Shown in pieces: positions 35,711 to 46,329 of a DNA stretch of 64,000 nucleotides (position 1 is its first letter; each line of letters starts with the position of its first letter). Origin of the DNA: Aquimarina sp. BL5 (GTDB lineage Bacteria > Bacteroidota > Bacteroidia > Flavobacteriales > Flavobacteriaceae); the NCBI RefSeq assembly GCF_003443675.1, contig NZ_CP031963.1:2627501-2691500 (forward strand), in the 5' to 3' direction. The position numbers were made by a program, and so were the translations under genes. The notes beneath the pieces are model-generated. The model was given only the letters and a program-made list of their open reading frames with translations, was not told where the DNA came from and ran no database searches.

Positions 35711-37429
35711 TTACCAGAAAAAACCTACCACTATAGATGTAATAACTAATAGTATCACCGAAAGAATTCTATAATTTTTATACCATGCCAACCCTTTAAG
35801 CTCTTTCGTTTCTTCTGCAAACATCGCTCGTTTATACGTATACTCTTTTACTTGTTGTTCTGATTGCGGTTTAGTAGCTAAACTTACTATTATATGAACA
35901 AGAATACAAATAACAAATAACCAAGTAGCTTTTGCTAAAAAGTGTAATTCATTTACTGCAGGAATCCAATCAAATGTTTGTGACATAATCATTAAAAATG
36001 CTAATGAAAAACCTGTCAATAAACTCACGATAGACCCATTACCATTGGCACGTTTCCAGAACAATCCTAAAACAAAGGTAGAAACAGCCGGAGGACAGGT
36101 ATACGCGATAACTAACTGTAGATATGTCCATAATGAATCGCTAACTCTTTCTATAAAAGGCACCCAAGCAATTGCAAGAACCACTAATATGACCGTTGTT
36201 ATTTGCCCCACCTTAACCAATTGCTTGCTAGTAAGCTCCGGTTTTAGTTGTTTTACAAAATCCATTGTTACTAGTGTAGATGCAGAATTAAATGTCGCAG
36301 AAACCGATGACATCATTGCTGCCATTAATCCAGCTACTACAAGACCTAATACTCCTACAGGTAATAATTGAAATAATAATACAGGATATGTAAGATTAGG
36401 ACAATCTGCAAGATTGTTACAAATAGTACCGTCAGTTAATGCATAATTAAGACCTGTAATATCCAAAGTACTAAACAGCAACAAGGCTAATACACCTGGA
36501 ACTACCATAATAAAAATTACAGGCAACTTTAATAAGCCTGCAAACAGCGCACCCCAACGTCCGTGGTTAAGATCCTTAGCTCCCAAAACTCTTTGTACCA
36601 TAAATTGATTATTTGCCCAAAAGTAAAACCCAAGCAATGGCACTCCAGTTAATAATCCCCACCAAGGCATGAATTCATCATTATCTGGCCTAACAAGACT
36701 AAAGACTTCATCTGAGTTAGTAGGTATATACTTTCCTTCAGCTAAACGATCTCCAAAATTCACTTCTCCGGCAGATAACATTCCATCAAGTTTAGCCGTC
36801 ATTGCTGACCATCCTCCACCAAGCTGATCAAAAGCGAAATATGTTAACAAACAAGATCCAATTATCAGTAAAACGGCTTGTATAACTTCGGTCTGAATTA
36901 CAGAATTTAATCCTCCTGGAATTGTATAAGCTGCTGCTGCAACTGCTAGTATTACTAAAATCAAAGTAGAATCCATTGAAGGAAACAACAAGGTTAAAAC
37001 AATCTTACCAACATAAAGACCTGATGCAGTATCTACTAAAATATTACCAACTACCGTTATAAATGAAAAATAATAACGTGATCTTTTATCGTATCTTCTT
37101 TCTAGAAATTCTGGCATTGTATACACACCTGAGCGCAAATAGAACGGAAGAAAGAAAATAGCAAAGAAAATCAATACGACAACCGCAAACCATTCGTAAT
37201 TATATACATTAATATTGGTTTGATACGCATCTGAAGCTAGTCCTACTAAAGTAGAACTGGATATATTAGCAGAAAATAAAGCGATACCAACGATTGGCCA
37301 TGTCATTGTTCTTCCTCCTAAAAAATAATCTTCCGAACTTCCTCGTTTTGATTTAGAAATTCCATAGATAATGATCCCGATGAGATACACGACAATTACT
37401 GCAATGTCGATATAAGATAATTCATTCAT
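35711..37429 (-). CDS. sodium:solute symporter (SSS/SLC5 family), probable sugar importer
   Basis: Inner-membrane Na+-coupled importer of 572 residues with about 14 helices. Family features include SKRGSSEDYFLGGRTMTWP, ALFSANISSSTLVGLASDAY and RYDKRSRYYFSFITVVGN, which place it near the SGLT-like sugar branch. It is encoded directly before a trehalase, so glucose or another sugar released from trehalose is a likely substrate; this is context, not proof. No clear promoter was found in the 210 bp upstream; CAAGTTTA at 37541-37548 (TAAACTTG on the minus strand) is a one-mismatch -7 box. Confidence 0.9.
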   Translation of the reverse strand: MNELSYIDIAVIVVYLIGIIIYGISKSKRGSSEDYFLGGRTMTWPIVGIALFSANISSSTLVGLASDAYQTNINVYNYEWFAVVVLIFFAIFFLPFYLRSGVYTMPEFLERRYDKRSRYYFSFITVVGNILVDTASGLYVGKIVLTLLFPSMDSTLILVILAVAAAAYTIPGGLNSVIQTEVIQAVLLIIGSCLLTYFAFDQLGGGWSAMTAKLDGMLSAGEVNFGDRLAEGKYIPTNSDEVFSLVRPDNDEFMPWWGLLTGVPLLGFYFWANNQFMVQRVLGAKDLNHGRWGALFAGLLKLPVIFIMVVPGVLALLLFSTLDITGLNYALTDGTICNNLADCPNLTYPVLLFQLLPVGVLGLVVAGLMAAMMSSVSATFNSASTLVTMDFVKQLKPELTSKQLVKVGQITTVILVVLAIAWVPFIERVSDSLWTYLQLVIAYTCPPAVSTFVLGLFWKRANGNGSIVSLLTGFSLAFLMIMSQTFDWIPAVNELHFLAKATWLFVICILVHIIVSLATKPQSEQQVKEYTYKRAMFAEETKELKGLAWYKNYRILSVILLVITSIVVGFFW

Positions 37430-37639
37430 GTGTGAAAGATTTAAATGCTTTATATAATTTTTTTACTTCTTAGAATGTCAGTAAAAAAACGATATGAGTT
37501 AAATTTAGTTAATTATTAAGCTAAAAATCTGATGAATATACAAGTTTATCCTAAAATTATTAACGGTTTTATACCAAAAGCAGTTAAAAACATCTATACA
37601 ACCGTTTGTATTATGTAATCTTCAAAATAATAAAAGTTT

Positions 37640-38563
37640 TTATTTCAAAAACTTAATATTTCGGCTTAACCCTGAAAACTTGGTTCGTTTCACGGCTGAT
37701 TTTTGAAATACTTTAGAAAATACTTCTTGGGTAATTTCTTCCCAATCTTTCTTAGTCATTTCTAGTAATTCTGGCTTTGGATTAAAAAGAGGTTCATTAT
37801 GAGATTTAGAAAAACGATTCCAAGGACACACATCCTGACATACATCACAACCAAACATCCAATTATCAAATTTTCCTCTATAATCAGAAGGTATTTCTTC
37901 TTTTAATTCAATGGTAAAATAAGAAATGCACTTGCTACCATCTACAACATATGGGTCTACGATTGCTTGTGTGGGACAGGCATCTATGCAAGCCGTGCAA
38001 GTTCCACAATGGTCAGTCACTGGAGTATCATATTCCAGCTCCAAATCCACAATCAATTCTGCAATAAAATAATAAGATCCGACTTTTTGAGTTAGTAGAT
38101 TACTATTCTTACCAATCCATCCTAATCCGCTTTTTGCTGCCCAGGCTTTATCCAGCACTGGCGCCGAGTCCACAAAAGCTCTTCCATTTACTTCTCCTAT
38201 CGTTTCGGTAATAAATTCTTGTAGTTGTTTTAGCTTTTGCTTTATAACGTGATGATAATCCTGACCATATGCATATTTAGAAATTTTGGGAGCATCGGGA
38301 TCTTTTTGTATATCAGAAGGGAAATAATTAAGTAATAATGATATCACACTTTTAGAACCTTCAACTAACTTGGTTGGGTCAAGACGCTTGTCAAAATGGT
38401 TTTCCATGTAAGACATTTGTCCATGCATATTTTTATTCAGCCATGTTTCTAATCTAGGTGCTTCTTGCTCTAAAAACTCTGCTTTACTAACACCACAAGA
38501 CAGAAAACCGAGGCGTTGAGCTTCGGTTTTTATTAATTGTGTATGTATAGATTTAGTGTCCAA
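37640..38563 (-). CDS. queG: epoxyqueuosine reductase QueG, TTG start
   Basis: Cobalamin- and Fe-S-dependent enzyme that reduces epoxyqueuosine to queuosine in tRNA, the last step of queuosine synthesis. The 307 residues contain two ferredoxin-like clusters ([16 protein letters not shown] and [11 protein letters not shown]) and the QueG block [20 protein letters not shown]. The frame starts at TTG (38563), 5 bp after the P450 stop; the following residues match the usual QueG N-terminus ([20 protein letters not shown]) and no ATG lies nearby, so I accept the rare start. Confidence 0.94.
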   Translation of the reverse strand: MDTKSIHTQLIKTEAQRLGFLSCGVSKAEFLEQEAPRLETWLNKNMHGQMSYMENHFDKRLDPTKLVEGSKSVISLLLNYFPSDIQKDPDAPKISKYAYGQDYHHVIKQKLKQLQEFITETIGEVNGRAFVDSAPVLDKAWAAKSGLGWIGKNSNLLTQKVGSYYFIAELIVDLELEYDTPVTDHCGTCTACIDACPTQAIVDPYVVDGSKCISYFTIELKEEIPSDYRGKFDNWMFGCDVCQDVCPWNRFSKSHNEPLFNPKPELLEMTKKDWEEITQEVFSKVFQKSAVKRTKFSGLSRNIKFLK

Positions 38564-38568
38564 AGTTC

Positions 38569-39891
38569 TTATCTTTTTTCAAACTTTAATATTGCATTCA
38601 CCGGCTTTAATGTTATTAATGGCTTAATCTCAATTTCTGATATGGATGTCGAAATTTTATATTTCTTGATTAACTCACTCACTGTATAAATCATTTCATA
38701 CATAGCAAAATTACTACCTACACACATTCTTGGACCGGCTCCAAAAGGAAAATACCAATTAGAATATTCTTTCTTATTATCAGAATGAAATCTATCAGGG
38801 TCAAACTTTGTAGGGTTTTCCCAAAAGCTCTCATGTCTATGTATTTCAAAAAATGAAATAAGAACTGTAGTCCCTTTTCGTAATTTGATATCCTGATATT
38901 CGTCATTTTCTATATTCACACGATCGGAGAAATACGCTGGTGGATATAGACGCATTGCCTCTTCCACACACTGGGTAGTATATTTACTCTTCTGAAATTG
39001 TTCCATTAGTGACAGCTCTTCTGAATCAAACTCGCTAGCTTCCTTAAATACTTTATTTTGAATCTCGGGATGCAATGCCAATAAGCTTAAACAAAAAGAC
39101 AATGCATTAGAAGTGGTTTCGTGTCCTGCAACAAATAAAATCAATATTTCATCGATCAATCTTTCATTATCCATAGAACTACCATCTTCATATTTAGAAT
39201 TCAACAACATATCTAATAGATCATCATATGTATCTTTCGATTTTCGTCTTTCTTCAATGATATTGTCCAGTATATCGCGAGCTTCTTGGGTTAACTTCAG
39301 TGTACTTTTAATTTGACCACTAAGATGAAACCACCATCTTTTATATGGCTGTCTAATTTCTCTAATTAAAGATTTTTGTGCAGTTTCGGTTATATGCTGT
39401 AACCTAGCCATAGTATTACCTGTATCAGTGTAACTGAACAATGATTTTGCAACCACCTTAAAAGCCAAATCATTCATTAATGGATAAATATCCGCTGAGA
39501 CATTGGGTTCTATTCTAGAAAGTTCTTCACAAATTGTTTCTCTAATTGTATTTGCAATTACATCTATCTTCTTTTTGTAAAATGCTGGCTGTATTAATCT
39601 TCTTTGTCTTAACCAATGATCTCCATTAGAGGTTAACAGACCATTACCTATATATCTTGCCAATTCTTTACTCTGCAATGGTGATTTATGATACTTACGA
39701 TGTTGATTTTGCAACATATGTTTTGCAAAACCAGCATCTCTAGTGAAAATAACAGAATTTCCAAATCCCAAGTTTACTTCGAATACATCTCCATGCTTTT
39801 CGAAATTCTTATTATGAAAGGGTAAAGGGTTACTCAAAATGTTTTTAGCATTTTTGAGAACTTGAAAAAAGGAGACTTTAGGGATTACCAT
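38569..39891 (-). CDS. cytochrome P450
   Basis: Heme-thiolate monooxygenase, 440 residues. The I-helix motif AGHETTS, the ExxR motif in EEAMRLYPP, and the heme loop [12 protein letters not shown] with its cysteine ligand are all present, so it should be active. No redox partner (ferredoxin or reductase) is encoded nearby. It lies between ruvB and queG with gaps of 23 and 5 bp, an arrangement I recall from other flavobacteria, but no functional link between the three is known to me. Substrate unknown; the hydrophobic-substrate CYP102/CYP4-like sequence style is only an impression. Confidence 0.93.
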   Translation of the reverse strand: MVIPKVSFFQVLKNAKNILSNPLPFHNKNFEKHGDVFEVNLGFGNSVIFTRDAGFAKHMLQNQHRKYHKSPLQSKELARYIGNGLLTSNGDHWLRQRRLIQPAFYKKKIDVIANTIRETICEELSRIEPNVSADIYPLMNDLAFKVVAKSLFSYTDTGNTMARLQHITETAQKSLIREIRQPYKRWWFHLSGQIKSTLKLTQEARDILDNIIEERRKSKDTYDDLLDMLLNSKYEDGSSMDNERLIDEILILFVAGHETTSNALSFCLSLLALHPEIQNKVFKEASEFDSEELSLMEQFQKSKYTTQCVEEAMRLYPPAYFSDRVNIENDEYQDIKLRKGTTVLISFFEIHRHESFWENPTKFDPDRFHSDNKKEYSNWYFPFGAGPRMCVGSNFAMYEMIYTVSELIKKYKISTSISEIEIKPLITLKPVNAILKFEKR

Positions 39892-39914
39892 ATTTTTATT
39901 TTTACCGAACTGAA

Positions 39915-40937
39915 TTAAAACAATCCTCCTTGGATTCCTCCTTTTATGCGACCTAGGTGTTTATAAGCTGCTTCCGTCACCTCTCTACCTCTGGGCGTGC
40001 GCATGATAAATCCTTGCTGAATTAAAAAAGGTTCATATACTTCTTCAATAGTTTCGGCACTCTCACTTACAGCGGTTGCGATAGTAGTCAATCCTACCGG
40101 ACCTCCTTTGAATTTATCAATCATAGTAGTTAGAATCTTATTATCCATCTCATCAAGCCCATGGGCGTCCACATTAAGCGCTTTAAGAGCGAATCTAGAG
40201 ATCTCTATATCAATCTTACCGTTACCTTTAATCTGTGCAAAATCACGCACTCTACGCAGTAAAGCGTTAGCTATTCTTGGAGTCCCTCTGCTTCTTCCTG
40301 CTATTTCGATCGCTGCTTCCATAGAGATAGGAACATTTAATATATGTGCGCTTCTTTCTACGATGGTAGCTAATAATTCTGTAGTATAGTATTGTAATCT
40401 TGATTGAATGCCAAAACGAGCCCGCATAGGTGCCGTTAACAAACCTGACCTGGTTGTTGCTCCAACTAACGTAAACGGATTCAAGTTAATCTGAACAGTT
40501 CGAGCATTTGGACCACTTTCGATCATAATATCAATCTTGTAGTCTTCCATAGCCGAATACAAGTATTCCTCTACGATTGGACTCAATCGATGAATTTCAT
40601 CTATGAATAAAACGTCTCTATCATCAAGATTGGTCAATAATCCCGCTAAATCACCTGGTTTGTCCAAAACTGGTCCTGAAGTAACTTTAATTCCCACTCC
40701 TAATTCATTAGCAAGAATATGTGCTAATGTAGTTTTTCCTAATCCTGGAGGCCCATGAAATAGCGTATGATCTAGTGCCTCATCTCTTAAATTAGCAGCT
40801 TGAACAAAAATCTTTAGATTCTCAAGCACCTGATCCTGTCCAGCAAAATCCTCAAATGCAAGAGGTCTTAAAGCTTTTTCTATATCCAGATCTTCATTAG
40901 AATAGTTTTCGCTTGATGGATTCAGGTTTTCGTTCAT
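39915..40937 (-). CDS. ruvB: Holliday junction helicase motor RuvB
   Basis: AAA+ ATPase that drives branch migration with RuvA. The 340 residues have Walker [10 protein letters not shown], Walker [11 protein letters not shown], sensor 1 GATTRSGLL and the arginine-rich [19 protein letters not shown], followed by a winged-helix domain with [17 protein letters not shown] chose the ATG at 40937 (MNENLNPS) because flavobacterial RuvB proteins begin this way; an upstream TTG would add only three residues. It has its own -7 box at 40964-40971 and leads the ruvB-P450-queG unit. Confidence 0.96.
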   Translation of the reverse strand: MNENLNPSSENYSNEDLDIEKALRPLAFEDFAGQDQVLENLKIFVQAANLRDEALDHTLFHGPPGLGKTTLAHILANELGVGIKVTSGPVLDKPGDLAGLLTNLDDRDVLFIDEIHRLSPIVEEYLYSAMEDYKIDIMIESGPNARTVQINLNPFTLVGATTRSGLLTAPMRARFGIQSRLQYYTTELLATIVERSAHILNVPISMEAAIEIAGRSRGTPRIANALLRRVRDFAQIKGNGKIDIEISRFALKALNVDAHGLDEMDNKILTTMIDKFKGGPVGLTTIATAVSESAETIEEVYEPFLIQQGFIMRTPRGREVTEAAYKHLGRIKGGIQGGLF

Positions 40938-40963
40938 AAAAGTCAATTTTCAATATTCCTTAA

Positions 40964-40971
40964 CAAAGATA
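40964..40971 (-). promoter_or_regulatory. -7 promoter box for ruvB
   Basis: Minus strand TATCTTTG, an exact TAnnTTTG match, 26 bases before the chosen ATG. No clear -33 partner. Confidence 0.5.
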
Positions 40972-41095
40972 ACATAGTAACTGTGAAAAATTATTTTGAT
41001 TTAACATCAAATTTTCCAAAGGAGTTTTCATTAATTTTGAAATTAATTTATCACCTCAATCAAATAACTCCTGCTACAAAGAATAACCTATTATA

Positions 41096-41800
41096 CTAAA
41101 TAAAGTTAGAATCACTATTTTCTTCTAATGGCTTAGCACTTATTAAAAATTTTAAATAGAAAAGCATAGCCACAATATCCGCCGAATATATAATGGCTTC
41201 AAAAATGGAATTACGGTAGTATAACTCTTGGATAGGCACTAAAGCATTTACCAAAATACAACTACTTGCCGCAATTAATAAATAATAAGAATATGTATAA
41301 CGATTTCTTATGTAAATTATAAAACTACATCCCAGGAAATAAAACAAGGAAACCATAATCATTACTGCATAGGCTATAGAACTCTCTAAGCTAGGCATTA
41401 TTGTGAGATTAAATATAGAAAAGGCAAGGTAAATAACCAACAACAAGCCAATTAATACAGAAGGAGAAAACATCTCTTTATATCTAATATCCCTAAAAGA
41501 TATAAAAGGCATCAAAAGGTAAGAACTTAACAAATAATAAGATGATAGTAATATCCCTATATAATTAAAAAATCGATCAAAATCACCTAAGACAAAGAAG
41601 TCATTTATAATAATTACTAAGATAATTAAAGGATATAAAACATTAACTTTTCTTCTGTTTTCGAAATAGATCCAAATTAATGTCAGAGATGAAATAGGTT
41701 TTATAAAAATCAGTTCCTCGTTTCCAAAAAACAACCCACAAAAAAAAACTATTACTACAGTTATATAACAAAAGACATGTGCTAGGGAGAAGGAGTTCAA
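41096..41800 (-). CDS. seven-helix membrane protein of unknown function
   Basis: A 234-residue hydrophobic protein with about seven membrane helices and an acidic C-terminal tail (PLEENSDSNFI). I do not recognise it firmly. The early FIKPISSLTLIWIYFENRR and the overall plan vaguely recall YhhN-like (lysoplasmalogenase-type) proteins, but catalytic residues of that family cannot be confirmed. The frame starts at TTG (41800), and there is no in-frame ATG before the first helices, so the true start is uncertain. It stands alone between the terminator of coxA and ruvB. Confidence 0.6.
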   Translation of the reverse strand: MNSFSLAHVFCYITVVIVFFCGLFFGNEELIFIKPISSLTLIWIYFENRRKVNVLYPLIILVIIINDFFVLGDFDRFFNYIGILLSSYYLLSSYLLMPFISFRDIRYKEMFSPSVLIGLLLVIYLAFSIFNLTIMPSLESSIAYAVMIMVSLFYFLGCSFIIYIRNRYTYSYYLLIAASSCILVNALVPIQELYYRNSIFEAIIYSADIVAMLFYLKFLISAKPLEENSDSNFI

Positions 41801-41913
41801 TTTTTATAATTGTATTTATAGCCTAAAATAAAACTAAAATTCAACTTAACAAATTACCAAGTAGCATCTTTTAAATTATAAACCAGATCATTTGAAGGTT
41901 TTTCATAAAAAGA

Positions 41914-41943
41914 AAAGCCTTTTCAAGAAAATGAAAAGGCTTT
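41914..41943 (-). terminator. terminator after coxA
   Basis: AAAGCCTTTTCA (41914-41925) pairs with TGAAAAGGCTTT (41932-41943). It lies 28 bp after the coxA stop and ends the ACIII-oxidase operon. Confidence 0.85.
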
Positions 41944-41971
41944 ATATATTTTTATTAAGTGTAAACTGCTT

Positions 41972-43792
41972 CTAATGATGCATTTCTTCTTCTCCATCTT
42001 GTAGCGGAGTGATCTGAGAAACATAATCCTGTCCGGCAATCACATATTCACCATCTTCATTAGTCTTACTATAATCATAAGGCCATCTGTATACGTGAGG
42101 AATCGCTCCAGGCCAATTACCATGCAAATGCTCTACAGGAGTAGTCCATTCCATCGTATTTGATTTCCATGGATTTTGTACAGCTTTCTTTCCGTAGAAG
42201 ATAGAATGTATAAAATTATATAAGAATACTAACTGAGCAGCAGCTGTAATCAATGCGAAAACAGTAATCAACACATTAGTATCCGCTAAATCATCAAAGT
42301 ATGGAAAATTACTGTTTGTATAATAACGTCTTGGTAAACCGGCCATACCAATAAAATGCATTGGAAAGAACACACCGTAAGCTCCTATCGCTGTCACCCA
42401 GAAATGTACATACCCAAGATTCTTATTCATCATTTTACCATACATCTTAGGAAACCAATGATATACTCCTGCAAATAAACCATATAACGCAGAGATACCC
42501 ATTACTAAGTGGAAATGCGCTACTACGAAATATGTATCGTGAACGTTGATATCCAGCGTACTATCTCCAAGTATAATTCCAGTAAGACCTCCTGTAATAA
42601 ATGTAGATACCAATCCTATAGAAAATAACATCGCAGGATTGAGCTGGAGATTACCTTTCCAAAGTGTAGTTATATAATTAAATGCTTTTACTGCCGATGG
42701 TATCGCTATCAATAGTGTTGTAAAGGTAAATACAGAACCTAAAAATGGATTCATCCCAGAAATAAACATATGGTGTCCCCAAACAATTGTAGATAAAAAC
42801 GCAATTGCTAAAATCGAAGCGACCATCGCTCTATATCCAAATATGGGTTTACGAGCGTTTGTTGCAATAATTTCAGAAGTTATACCTAATGCTGGTAATA
42901 AAACAATATATACTTCAGGGTGTCCTAAGAACCAAAATAAGTGTTCAAAAAGTACTGGTGACCCTCCCTGATTATGTAACACCTCTCCTGCAATATAAAT
43001 ATCACTTAAATAGAATGAAGTTCCGAAACCTCTATCCATAATAAGTAATAGTGCTGCAGATAACAATACCGGGAATGATACAATACCGATAATAGCTGTT
43101 ACAAAGAATGCCCAAATAGTTAATGGCATGCGCGTCATTGACATACCTTTGGTACGTAAATTAATTACCGTCACTACATAATTTAATGAACCTAATAAAG
43201 AAGATGCAATAAAAATTGCCATCGACACTAACCATAATGTCATTCCTGTACCGGATCCACCAATAGCCTGCGGTAAAGCACTCAACGGAGGATAAATTGT
43301 CCAACCAGCAGATGCAGGTCCTGCCTCTGCAAAAAGAGACAATACCATAATTACACTACTTAAGAAGAACAACCAATATGAAATCATATTTAAAAAACCT
43401 GAAGCCATATCTCTAGCTCCAATCTGTAATGGAATTAAGAGGTTACTAAATGTACCACTTAAACCAGCTGTCAATACAAAAAATACCATAATAGTACCAT
43501 GTATTGTTACCAGAGCTAGGTACATACTTGGATCCATCACACCGTCTTGTCCGAACTTACCTAATAATACTTCAAAAATCGTAAATTTATGGTCAGGCCA
43601 TGCTAATTGCATTCTAAACAATAAAGACATTGCAATACCAATAATCCCCATAATCAAACCAGTAATTAAATACTGTTTGGAGATCATTTTATGATCCTGA
43701 CTAAAAATATATTTAGTTATAAATGTCTCTTTATGATGATGTCCGTGATCGTGATCTTCCTCGTGACCATCTACGTGTGCTATTGCTGACAT
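41972..43792 (-). CDS. coxA: cytochrome c oxidase subunit I
   Basis: Catalytic subunit of the aa3-type oxidase that reduces oxygen and pumps protons; 606 residues, about 12 core helices plus extensions. Visible signatures are VTIHGTIMVFFVL (low-spin heme ligand), HLFWFLGHPEVYIVLLPALG (Glu of the proton channel, CuB His), VWGHHMFISG (CuB His pair) and HFHLVMG (heme ligands), with ARKPIFGY carrying the K-channel lysine region. The N-terminus is His-rich (HEEDHDHGHHHK). It is last in the actABCDEF-coxBA operon and is followed by a terminator. Confidence 0.97.
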   Translation of the reverse strand: MSAIAHVDGHEEDHDHGHHHKETFITKYIFSQDHKMISKQYLITGLIMGIIGIAMSLLFRMQLAWPDHKFTIFEVLLGKFGQDGVMDPSMYLALVTIHGTIMVFFVLTAGLSGTFSNLLIPLQIGARDMASGFLNMISYWLFFLSSVIMVLSLFAEAGPASAGWTIYPPLSALPQAIGGSGTGMTLWLVSMAIFIASSLLGSLNYVVTVINLRTKGMSMTRMPLTIWAFFVTAIIGIVSFPVLLSAALLLIMDRGFGTSFYLSDIYIAGEVLHNQGGSPVLFEHLFWFLGHPEVYIVLLPALGITSEIIATNARKPIFGYRAMVASILAIAFLSTIVWGHHMFISGMNPFLGSVFTFTTLLIAIPSAVKAFNYITTLWKGNLQLNPAMLFSIGLVSTFITGGLTGIILGDSTLDINVHDTYFVVAHFHLVMGISALYGLFAGVYHWFPKMYGKMMNKNLGYVHFWVTAIGAYGVFFPMHFIGMAGLPRRYYTNSNFPYFDDLADTNVLITVFALITAAAQLVFLYNFIHSIFYGKKAVQNPWKSNTMEWTTPVEHLHGNWPGAIPHVYRWPYDYSKTNEDGEYVIAGQDYVSQITPLQDGEEEMHH

Positions 43793-43836
43793 ACAGTTAT
43801 TATTTTAATAAAATATATTAATTTTTCTTTTTCTTC

Positions 43837-44913
43837 TTAGTTACTTGCTTGTGCAGATAATTGCTCTTTAAAAGTTTGTTGCGTTTTCAACCAAGCATTA
43901 TAATCTTCTTCTGATTCGACTACAATTTTCATTTGCATATTATAGTGAGAAGCACCACAAATTTTATTACATAACAAATAGTACTCAAATTCATAAGTTT
44001 CTAAAGCTTCATCACCAGCTGCAACTAATTTTTTACTTTTTTCCTTTCTGATCTTATTGATTGTAGCAACTTTTTCCACCATAAACTCACTATTTTTCAT
44101 CTCTTCAGAAGTCAAAGTAGGCGTATATGAAAACTCTGTGATCATTCCCGGTACTACATTCATTTGTGCTCTAAAAAATGGCATATATGCAGAATGCAAT
44201 ACATCCTGTGAACGCATCTTAAAGATTACCTTTCTATTTACTGGTAAGTGCAATTCATTTACGATCTTATCATCCATTCCGTAAGAATCAGACGCATCCA
44301 ATCCAAGTGTATTTACACCTTCTATAAAACGGACATTTGCTTTCCCTAATTCATTATCTTCTCCTGCATATCTTGCTCTCCAATCAAACTGATATGCATA
44401 CAACTCAATAATCAACGGATTTCCCTCTTCCTCATCAATATTCATAATATCAGTCCAAGTAAATAATCCGTATATGATTAATCCAGCTAAAACAATAACC
44501 GGAATAATTGTCCAGATAAACTCTAACTTATCATTGTCAGCAAAAAATAATGCTTTATTATTTTTATTACCTCTATATTTATAAGAAAAGAAATGTAATA
44601 ATCCTTGTGTAATAAATTGTACAATAAATATTAAGATCATCGATATAATCATTAATCTATCGTACTCAACACCGTGTTCTGAAGCAGATTCAGGAAGGAA
44701 AAATGTATGATATTGCACAAAGCAATATATAGTTAAAAGGTACATGAATATTACAAAAGCAAGCATTAACTTACCTTGTAAGTTATTATCCTTGTCGTTA
44801 GCTACTTGAGAATTATCAACACTTTTAACTTGAGACAACTTCAATATTTTTGACATCTGCCATAAGGAGATTCCAATAAGCGCTATAACTACTATGGTTA
44901 AGAATACAGTCAT
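43837..44913 (-). CDS. coxB: cytochrome c oxidase subunit II (CuA)
   Basis: Accepts electrons into the binuclear CuA centre and passes them to CoxA. The 358-residue chain ends with the CuA motif CNKICGASHYNM (CxxxCxxxHxxM) and has the earlier histidine region DVLHSAYMPFF. Four hydrophobic segments are seen before the cupredoxin domain (about 3-20, 50-70, 88-112, 130-152), more than the usual two. It is not fused to cytochrome c, so the donor is probably ActA or ActE of the adjacent ACIII. Gap to coxA is 44 bp. Confidence 0.95.
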   Translation of the reverse strand: MTVFLTIVVIALIGISLWQMSKILKLSQVKSVDNSQVANDKDNNLQGKLMLAFVIFMYLLTIYCFVQYHTFFLPESASEHGVEYDRLMIISMILIFIVQFITQGLLHFFSYKYRGNKNNKALFFADNDKLEFIWTIIPVIVLAGLIIYGLFTWTDIMNIDEEEGNPLIIELYAYQFDWRARYAGEDNELGKANVRFIEGVNTLGLDASDSYGMDDKIVNELHLPVNRKVIFKMRSQDVLHSAYMPFFRAQMNVVPGMITEFSYTPTLTSEEMKNSEFMVEKVATINKIRKEKSKKLVAAGDEALETYEFEYYLLCNKICGASHYNMQMKIVVESEEDYNAWLKTQQTFKEQLSAQASN

Positions 44914-44946
44914 TTTTTATCTATCTTCTTTTTTACGATCTAATTT

Positions 44947-46290
44947 TTAATAATGAAAGTGTTTACTTTCTTCTATATAAGGATTACCCTTTGCCAATAA
45001 TGGTGCTTTAGTAAGTGCTTTAAACACTATAAATAAGAACAACCCTAAAAACAGTAATACAGCACTAATTTCCGTAACACCAATAAACCAAGATTCTCCT
45101 ACCGTTGCAGGCATTATCATATTAAATATATCCACATAATGTCCACATAAGATAATGACTCCAGCCATCACCACGAACCAGTTGATACGTTTATAATCAC
45201 TATTCATTAATACCAATAATGGAAAAACAAAATTCATTACTACCATCCCAAAGAAAGGCAGCTTATAATCTTCTATACGTGTAATGAAATAAGTTACTTC
45301 TTCAGGAATATTAGAATACCAGATTAACATAAACTGAGAGAACCACAAGTACGTCCAAAATATACTTACACCAAACATAAACTTAGCTAAATCATGAATA
45401 TGGCTATTATTTACGAAGTCCATATATCCTTTTGATTTTAGATATATCGTAATTAGTGCAATTGTAGTAATACCTGAAACAAATAAACTTGCAAAAACAT
45501 ACCAACCAAATAAGGTACTAAACCAGTGCGGGTCGAAACTCATGATCCAATCCCAAGATGCCATAGACTCCGTGTATATAAAAAACACTAAGAATCCAGC
45601 TGCTATTTTAAAACTCTTTTTGTACCACTTGTTACCCGCTGTATCTTCATCCTGCTTTCTGGAATACTTTACAGCGAAATGCCTATATAACATCCATCCA
45701 CTTAAGAAAAATGCCGCTCTAAAAATAAACCAACCACCATTTAACCAACTAGCTTTTCCTTGTAGTAATTTATCATGTGCAACTACTTCCGGATCCGCCC
45801 ACACAAATAAGTGATTTATATGGAAGCCTGATAAGGCAAGTATCACAAAAAGTATAATTCCTCCAGGAACTAAATATGCTGTAATAGCTTCCATTACCCT
45901 AAATAAAACTGGAGACCATCCTGCTTGTGAAGCAAACTGAATTGCATAAAATGCCAATACCCCTAGTGCAATCATAAAAAAGAAAAATGCTGCTACATAT
46001 AATGCTGCCCAAGGCTTATTTTGTAATTGATGCAAAGTATGCTCATAATGAGCATCTCCGCCATGGGCATCTTCTTTACCGTGAGTTTCTGTACCATGAC
46101 TTTCATTTGCGTGATCTCCACTTGTTGCTTTTACATCTCCATGTCCTCCTCCGTGAGCATCGTGTGCTGCCATCTCTTTTACATCTTCGATAGTCTTAGG
46201 AGCTGACAGAAAACCATAAGTAAGCCCTAAAGCACCTATAACCACAAGGATGATAGAAAATAATCTTAATTTACTTGATAGCGTATACAT
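44947..46290 (-). CDS. actF: Alternative Complex III subunit ActF
   Basis: Integral membrane subunit of ACIII, a menaquinol:cytochrome c oxidoreductase unrelated to bc1. The 447 residues form about ten helices of the NrfD-like kind shared with ActC. After the first helix a stretch at residues 43-87 carries ten histidines (for example HDAHGGGHGD and HGKEDAHGGDAHYEH), an unusual His-rich loop. Position between actE and coxB in the operon fits. The family call is strong from gene order and helix pattern. Confidence 0.92.
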   Translation of the reverse strand: MYTLSSKLRLFSIILVVIGALGLTYGFLSAPKTIEDVKEMAAHDAHGGGHGDVKATSGDHANESHGTETHGKEDAHGGDAHYEHTLHQLQNKPWAALYVAAFFFFMIALGVLAFYAIQFASQAGWSPVLFRVMEAITAYLVPGGIILFVILALSGFHINHLFVWADPEVVAHDKLLQGKASWLNGGWFIFRAAFFLSGWMLYRHFAVKYSRKQDEDTAGNKWYKKSFKIAAGFLVFFIYTESMASWDWIMSFDPHWFSTLFGWYVFASLFVSGITTIALITIYLKSKGYMDFVNNSHIHDLAKFMFGVSIFWTYLWFSQFMLIWYSNIPEEVTYFITRIEDYKLPFFGMVVMNFVFPLLVLMNSDYKRINWFVVMAGVIILCGHYVDIFNMIMPATVGESWFIGVTEISAVLLFLGLFLFIVFKALTKAPLLAKGNPYIEESKHFHY

Positions 46291-46329
46291 ATTTATATAA
46301 TATCGTTATTCTTAACTTTTACTAATGCA

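Noticed and set aside
37562-37606. inverted AACGGTT/AACCGTT pair between queG and the symporter gene
   Set aside because: Arms are short and more than 30 bases apart, within AT-rich DNA; likely chance.
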